This document shows positions 58,454-64,000 of a DNA stretch of 64,000 bases, piece by piece (positions within the stretch are counted from its first letter, which is position 1; the number at the start of each line of letters is the position of its first letter). The position numbers and the translations under genes are program-made. The DNA lies in the NCBI GenBank assembly GCA_014529385.2, contig CM043950.1:73008435-73072434 (forward strand), in the 5' to 3' direction. The notes under the pieces are model-generated. The model ran no database searches and was not told the origin of the DNA. It saw nothing but the letters and a program-made list of their open reading frames with translations. The DNA is from Adiantum capillus-veneris (lineage: Eukaryota > Streptophyta > Polypodiopsida > Polypodiales > Pteridaceae).

Positions 58454-60174
58454 CTATAATATGGTCATCATCTCCTCGTTTTGGAAGTGTAATTCTTCTT
58501 TATTCCCATTGATTTGTTTTTTTAAAACATTAGCATGATTTAGAGACTCTTTGAAAAAAATCATGTACGAGGAAACTGAGCTTTTCATTGACTTATCAAA
58601 AGAAGGTGAATTTACAAGTGGTATAGTACAATCAGACTCATGAGCATCTATATACATGCTATTTTTCCTATAGGTGAAGTAGATTCTCCTTTCAAGGAAC
58701 TTCATGTTGGCAGCCATGTGGTTGAACCATTGTGCCCCTAGGATAATATCCTCATGTTGGAGAGGAGGGATAAAAAAGTATTCTTTGTCGATGTAGCTTT
58801 GGACATGAAGCCTCAAATTCCCAATCAACGGAGTAATGGAGGCTTGTTGTCCCTTGAAAGCCCCATCAACAGTTAAAAAATCTCCCATCTTGAAAGCTTG
58901 AATGCCCAGCTTAGTGGCCAACTTCTTTGCAATGAGCATCCTCTTTTGGAGCTTCAATCGTGGAAGCTCTAGGAGTCTCATTGCGGGCCTTTCTTTTGGG
59001 GCAAGAACGATAGCCATGTCCTTGCTCCCCACACTTAAAGAATTTGTGATATTTGTGAAAAACATCTAGCTCTTCAGGAGAGATTTTCTTTTTACCTTTG
59101 TAAACTCCTTTCTCCTTGGTCTTGTTGTTGTTGTTGTTGTTTCTGGAATTGCCTTGGGAAGAACTTTGAGCATTTTTCTTCCCCTTTTTATCATTTTGAT
59201 CTTTGTTTTCCATAGGCATGGCATTCCTTTTAGCCCCTTGTTGGAAATTGATACAAGATGCAACCATAGTTGTGGATGGCTTCCGTGATAGAGCCAAGAC
59301 GTAAGAGCTGACATACTCTGCCATTTCTTCAGGAAATCCCGAACAAAATTGTAGCTTGTTCTCAGTAAAGTCACTATCTTTTGAAAGACTGTATCTTTGA
59401 GATGTAAATCCCAAAACTTGTCTACATATTTGAGGATAGACTCGTGGGAGAGTAGCTTCAAGCTTCTCCATTCAGTAAGTACTTTGTCCTTGGCATCACT
59501 TGCAAGGAATTGCTTCATTATGGAAACTCGTAGAGTTTTCCATGTCCTTGGGGCTTCGCCATTCTCAAGGAGACTAGCCCACCATTGACGAGAATTTTTT
59601 TGAAAGTGCATAGCTACATGGCTTAGCTTGGAGGACTCTGTGAATACCCTGTCTCCAAAGGCCACATTGAATTGCTGGATGAAGGCCAATACTTTGTCAA
59701 TAGCACAAAAGGTTCCATCATAGGTCAGAAAAGAGATACTCTGCTTTCGTCGAAGAGGAGGAAGGTGAAGAGGGTGACCTCTTTCTTCCTTTTTTTTCTC
59801 TCTTTCCTTTTGAGTGACGAGGAGAAGGACTATATGATGATATTTTCCTCTTGGGAGAAGTTGTGGATCGTTGAGATCGTCATTTGGCACATCTTCAGAG
59901 GAATTTGGAGATTCACTTATTTCTTGTTCATTGGATTCCTCCTCTTCTCTTATCAAAGAGAGTCTTCTTTTGAAAGTCTCGACAAGAGGCTTCCTAAGCT
60001 CTCTCCCTTCTTGGAGAGGTAGGGAAATACCATAAGTAACTTGTTGGGTAACTTTAGCTTGCAAGGCAGGGTTGCCCGCATAGCTTGTTGCAACCTAGTA
60101 ACAATATAATTAACAAACATGGGGGCATTATCATTAGCACCTTCATGTGCAAAATCAAAGTTATCAATGTTCAT
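58454..60174 (-). pseudogene. gag: Chromovirus gag and protease region
   Basis: Gag starts about 60174 (MNIDNFDFAHEGANDNAPMF), shifts near 60064, and contains SFLTYDGTFCAIDKVLAFIQ, AMHFQKNSRQWWASLLENG and TWKTLRVSIMKQF, the retrotransposon gag core. A shift near 59450 leads to a basic Asn-rich linker and a knuckle FKCGEQGHGYRSCP, in which the first Cys appears replaced (HKFFKC). The frame 59065-58454 covers the protease side: KKLATKLGIQAFKMGDFLTV, LRLHVQSYIDKEYFFIPPLQ, EDIILGAQWF. The catalytic Asp-Ser/Thr-Gly is not seen, lost at the frame joint near 59000. Not functional. Confidence 0.85.
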
Positions 60175-60593
60175 TCTACTCTATTGGTTATTGTTAGCCA
60201 TGCTAATTAAACTTACGTATAGAATTAGATTGTGCTTTGGTACCCTCAAAAACCTTGGTCGCTACTCTTCTTTACCTTTGAAAATTAGTTCTCAAGCAGC
60301 CACACCCGTGGTTTAGAGACTGTTGATTGCAAAGACTAGTGGAGAGGGTCTAACATTGCCCGTTGGTTATGGTTCATGTTGAGCTTGCTAGTAGCTCAAT
60401 AATGGTTAAGCCAAAGGCAAGCCCCGAGAGACTCCATTATTAAGTCTATAGTTCCCAATGGTGTACCTCCAACTAAGTCCTTTAAAATCAGGAGAATAGA
60501 TCCCTGTCCCACTTAACCTCTTGCAATGTGCAGATCCACCTTTCATGGACAACTTAAAGACCTCTCTTCTTAAGCAAGAAAAGAGGAACCAAT

Positions 60594-60606
60594 GGCTCTG
60601 ATACCA
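60594..60606 (-). promoter_or_regulatory. Primer binding site, initiator tRNA-Met
   Basis: Minus strand TGGTATCAGAGCC, six bases inside the LTR end. Confidence 0.85.
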
Positions 60607-60612
60607 ATTTAA

Positions 60613-61291
60613 TGGAAATGGATTATGAACATTGAAAATATCCAAATGAAGAGAATTGTAGTGAGAATTTTTATGAGACTACTTTGAGAAAATAGAGGGT
60701 GAACTTGATTAGACATAGCAACATAATCATTATACTTAATTAACTTGGCATGGACAATAATTTGCAAGAGAGAGAATTAGAGAAGTTGACAACAATTGAG
60801 GACCAAATTTATGTGGAGCCAGTCCCCCCTCCAAAAGACTTTTGTATTATAGTTTCTCCCATAAAGAGAGACTTGGTACAATACAAGCTTTGTGTTCTTT
60901 GAAACCTTGATGGTGTAATGAAGATAGAGAGCTTCATGCACCACAATTATGCGCGTAACTTAGCTAAATGAAAGCACTAACTTGTCCTTGGCCTCAATCC
61001 CAAGAACTCAAATACCTTCGAAGGTGGAGAGAGCTAGCAGTGAATGAGGATAGGGAAGAGAAAGAAGAAGTATTCTTACAAGACAAAAATAGTTCCTCAC
61101 TTATCATCACTCTTGCTGCTTAGGATAGCATAATAGAATAATAATGATGATGAAGAAGATGACAAGATTAAGCATTGAAGCATGGCTCTTGATTGGATTT
61201 TCATTCCATAGCCAAGAGTGTTGGTGTAGGCTCTCAACTTCTCAACAAGATTGGAGAAGGAGATGAAGTTCCTGCACTTAGGACATCACAC

Positions 61292-61340
<49 letters not shown>

Positions 61341-61826
61341 GTATATCTTGCAAGAAAACCCCCTAGTTTCTTAGATCGCCCCCTCTCTTAGCTCATTCTT
61401 GTAGCCAACTGGATTTCTCAAGCCTAGCCAATCACAAGCCTTGGTCACAACTAGCAATAGAGGTAGCCTTTAGACAAGTGTCCTCCTTTCCCCTTTGAGA
61501 GAGAGGGCTTGGAAAAAGATTAAACAATTAATTAAATTAATATAAAATCTTATTGGACCTCTCTAAGGGTCAATCAATAGGCTTTAGGCACACTATGGGT
61601 GCAACTTAGCTAGGGCCTTGACATGCGTCCTATTTGCCTGTTTGAGCAAGGGGTGCCCATTGGGTGAGGGGAGGGTCATTGTATCTCATCCCCTACTTGT
61701 CTGGCTTGCCCCATCCTTTGTACGAATGATTTTGAATATCAAGCATCTCAAGCACTAGGCTTGGCCCCAAAGTACCTTAAGCACCCAAGCACCTTAGTCA
61801 TCATGCATGAGTTTATCAAGAGCATG

Positions 61827-61895
<69 letters not shown>

Positions 61896-62292
61896 GCCCC
61901 TAGCTTCAAGGTCTTACCCCCTCCTTATAGAAATTGGCTTTGACTTCAAGCACATGCCTAGCGTGACCATGCATCTTAGTCATCAAGCATCTCAAGCATA
62001 GGCCTAACTTAACCTAAGATCTAAGGACTCTTACACTAACCTTTGGAGGTCTTTAATGAAGCTAACCCTAAGGTCTTTTAAAATCCATTATGCACACATT
62101 GTTCTTCAATAGACCATCTCCTTGTGAGCCCTTGCTGAGATGTAATCATTTCCTTTTGGCCCCATTGTGAGCTTGGTCTAAAAACACATATCTCTATTAT
62201 AGCTCTTGTTTCTCTTTTATCTTCCCATATTAAATGATCAATTTAGCATGAGAAAATCATTGGGGTAAATCTAGATATTAGATTTTATGACA
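60613..62292 (-). repeat. 5' LTR of the chromovirus, about 1.68 kb
   Basis: On the minus strand it starts TGTCATAAAATCTAATATC and ends CATTTCCA. It is related to 9286-10846 and 26049-27853, for example the CCCCCCTCCAAAAG block. It contains GA (61295-61337) and CT (61829-61893) microsatellites. Its right boundary abuts a copia integrase fragment at exactly the same base as the LTR fragment at 36863. Confidence 0.82.
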
Positions 62293-62470
62293 CTGTATCT
62301 CATTTTGTAACCTTTGGATGTATTGCTGATATTCATGTTCCCAAAGAAACACGAACGAAGCTTGATGCTCATGGTCTTAAACTTATCTTCATTGGATATT
62401 ATGACACTTTTAAATGCTACAAATACTATGACCTTCCATACAATTATGATAGACTCGTGCTGCTAGGTGT
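62293..62470 (+). pseudogene. Copia integrase C-terminal fragment
   Basis: Reads VSHFVTFGCIADIHVPKETR, TKLDAHGLKLIFIGYYDT and CYKYYD. Sequence to 62820 is the same non-coding tail as at 37061 and 46901. Confidence 0.78.
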
Positions 62471-62829
62471 AGTGTCAATTACATCTTGATCTTGAAAGAA
62501 ATCCATGTCCTATGATAATGTGTACAAGATCTTAAAATCCATAAAAGTGAAGACAAAAATCATGTTGTGGTAAAAAACTTGTCCACAAGTTCTACTATCT
62601 TTGCATTAAAAATAAGTATGATGTGTTACAAAAATTGTTACAATGCTAAATTTTTCATTACATACATATATTAAGGCCACAATTTGAATTTTTTGTGAAT
62701 AATCTCTATGAAATTTATCTCGATAGACTTTATGAAATTTATATGAATAATCCATATCCCTCAAAATCATGATAACAATCGTAAAACAAGTAAACAAGAT
62801 ATCTATCACAATGAAGCACACAATATGCT
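62471..62829. other. Non-coding tail of the repeated unit
   Basis: Contains ATCCATGTCCTATGATAATG and TATGAAATTTATATGAATAA, ending shortly after TCATGATAACAATCGTAAAA. Confidence 0.6.
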
Positions 62830-63235
62830 TCTCAAGAGAATGTGCGTCATGCGCCTCATAGAGAGCCTAGGAGTAAAACGGTACAAATTGCAAAGCTTAC
62901 GCAAAAATTCAATGGGGACGAAGATGCTCAAAGGAACATTGAAGTATTTGAACAAGTATGCGATTCCCTAGGTGAACACAACGAACCACATAAGTGTAAT
63001 TATTTAAGATTGACTTTGAGTGGGAAGGCTGAGAATTAGTATAGGACCTTGAGAATGGAAGAGAAAACAATTTACCATACTCTTTAAAGATTGTTCCTGA
63101 AGGAGTATATACGCGAAGGTGTGCATTGGGGTGTAGCATCTCAACTACAAAAGTCCGAACATGAGGAAGGCAAGTCTGTGAGAGACTTTATCAGTCGTCT
63201 AAAGCACGTACAGATCAATTGCATTAGATAAAGTC
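62830..63235 (+). pseudogene. Gypsy-type gag fragment
   Basis: Reads TQYASQENVRHAPHREPRSK, then FNGDEDAQRNIEVFEQVCDS and LTLSGKAEN, where a TAG replaces the Trp codon seen at 45632-46086. The frame continues REGVHWGVASQLQKSEHEEG and VRDFISRLKHVQINCI. Same unit as at 45632. Confidence 0.75.
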
Positions 63236-63829
63236 AAAATACAAGGAAAGTGATCAGAAAATGGCATTTGAATACTAATAAAAATATTAGCATCAGATTG
63301 AAGCCATTTCGATCCCAAAGCATACATTCTATCTAATCTAGATCAAGAGGAGGTGTGAGATTGGGAGTGATGAGTGAACCGTAGACACTTCCCTTGATTT
63401 TGATATTACTACTTATATCAATTTTTTTGTTGCACTAGAAGGTAAAAGCTTAACTACGTATGTAGAGAGCTTAACTATATACAAAAAGTTATCCAAAGAG
63501 ATATTTGGTCAAAGAGAGAATACATTATTGCACTATAGTTGTGTGTACAAACCATGCTCTTTTGTAGAGCCAAAGAGAGATCAATAGATCATACACATGC
63601 ACAACATAAAAAGGATGGCAAATTCTAAGAATTCCACCTTATAAGTTCACTTTTCACATCACATTTTCATGGGTTAATCTACATAGGTTATATATAAGCA
63701 CATGATATGGCAAGGGGTTTCACATTAAAAGTAATAAAGCCCGAATCTCAACACATGTTCCAAAAGTTAAAAAAGATTATTTCAATGAAGGAAACATTTT
63801 CCTTGATAAGTGCAATTTGTTCAAAATCA
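63236..63829. other. Non-coding linker of the repeated unit
   Basis: Parallel to 46087-46663 over its whole length. Confidence 0.6.
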
Positions 63830-64000
63830 TCTTTCTACTACAACTCCTTCTGGTGAGATATCCATCACAGCATGGATATGTAAAATTTCTTTTGTATCTC
63901 ATTTTTTAACCGTAGGATGTATTGCTTATATTCATGTTCCCAAAGAGACACAAACGAAGCTTGATCCTCTTGGTCTTAAATTATCTTCATTGGATATTCT
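63830..64000 (+). pseudogene. Copia integrase C-terminal fragment, cut by the window edge
   Basis: Reads SPSGEISITAWI and then FGCIAYIHVPKETQTKLD before the right edge. It is the second integrase piece of this unit, about 1.6 kb after the one at 62293. Confidence 0.75.

Larger units (their letters stand above)
50627..62292 (-). mobile_element. Ty3/gypsy chromovirus, 3' truncated and split by a copia insertion
   Basis: The minus strand carries 5' LTR (60613-62292), tRNA-Met primer site (60594-60606), gag (60174-58911), protease region (59065-58454), reverse transcriptase (58440-57181), RNase H (57180-57065 and 51901-51472) and integrase (51471-50627). The RNase H is split at AYESRRL / NADEWVLG by the copia element at 51902-57064. 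No 3' LTR or chromodomain is found: the element ends near 50627. RNase H and integrase closely match the plus-strand copy at 23445-25698, which does carry a chromodomain. Confidence 0.9.

Overview
This is a repeat-dominated stretch of a large land-plant nuclear genome. I saw no intact host gene, no rRNA or tRNA gene and no CRISPR array. The plant assignment rests on Ty1/copia elements primed by initiator tRNA-Met, a Ty3/gypsy element with a C-terminal chromodomain (chromovirus), a tRNA-Asp primer site of the Athila/Ogre type, CACTA (En/Spm) transposons with tnp2, DUF4218, DUF4216 and Ptta-like pieces, and long CT/GA microsatellites. I cannot name the species.

Layout. 1-3.2 kb: a broken minus-strand gene of unknown family, then a minisatellite. 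6.2-10.9 kb: a gag-only LTR element (TSD TAGGT) whose right LTR holds a solo gypsy LTR. 11.2-19.1 kb: a non-coding LTR element (TSD AATAC) containing a nearly complete copia element at 13.37-18.83 kb (TSD GTATG). 20.6-23.4 kb: leader and LTR of a tRNA-Asp-primed element. 23.4-27.9 kb: the 3' half of a chromovirus and its LTR. 28-32.3 kb: a CACTA element on the plus strand. 33.2-33.7 kb: a second copy of the unknown family from the first 3 kb. 34-37.8 kb: AT-rich DNA, an LTR piece and a copia integrase piece. 38.3-39.6 kb: a degenerate Pro/Ser/Thr-rich reading frame. 39.66-45.63 kb: a second CACTA of the same family on the minus strand, with an internal deletion. 45.6-47.6 kb: a gag plus integrase fragment unit. 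48.2-50.5 kb: a palindrome, short tandem repeats and an unrecognised ORF with one in-frame TAG. 50.6-62.3 kb: a minus-strand chromovirus split in its RNase H by a copia element (51.90-57.06 kb). 62.3-64 kb: another copy of the gag/integrase unit, running off the window.

How it fits together. Nothing here looks like a cooperating host pathway. The functional logic is that of mobile elements: complete or former autonomous elements (13.4, 23.4, 50.6 and 51.9 kb) beside derivatives that kept only the ends needed for priming, packaging or transposition (6.2, 11.2 and 39.7 kb). LTR differences counted by eye agree with the nesting order: the outer 11.2-19.1 kb element is more diverged than the one inside it. 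The least explained items are the unknown protein family present twice (0.7-2.65 kb and 33.2-33.7 kb), the 49.3-50.5 kb ORF, and the 1.6 kb unit that joins copia integrase and gypsy gag fragments.
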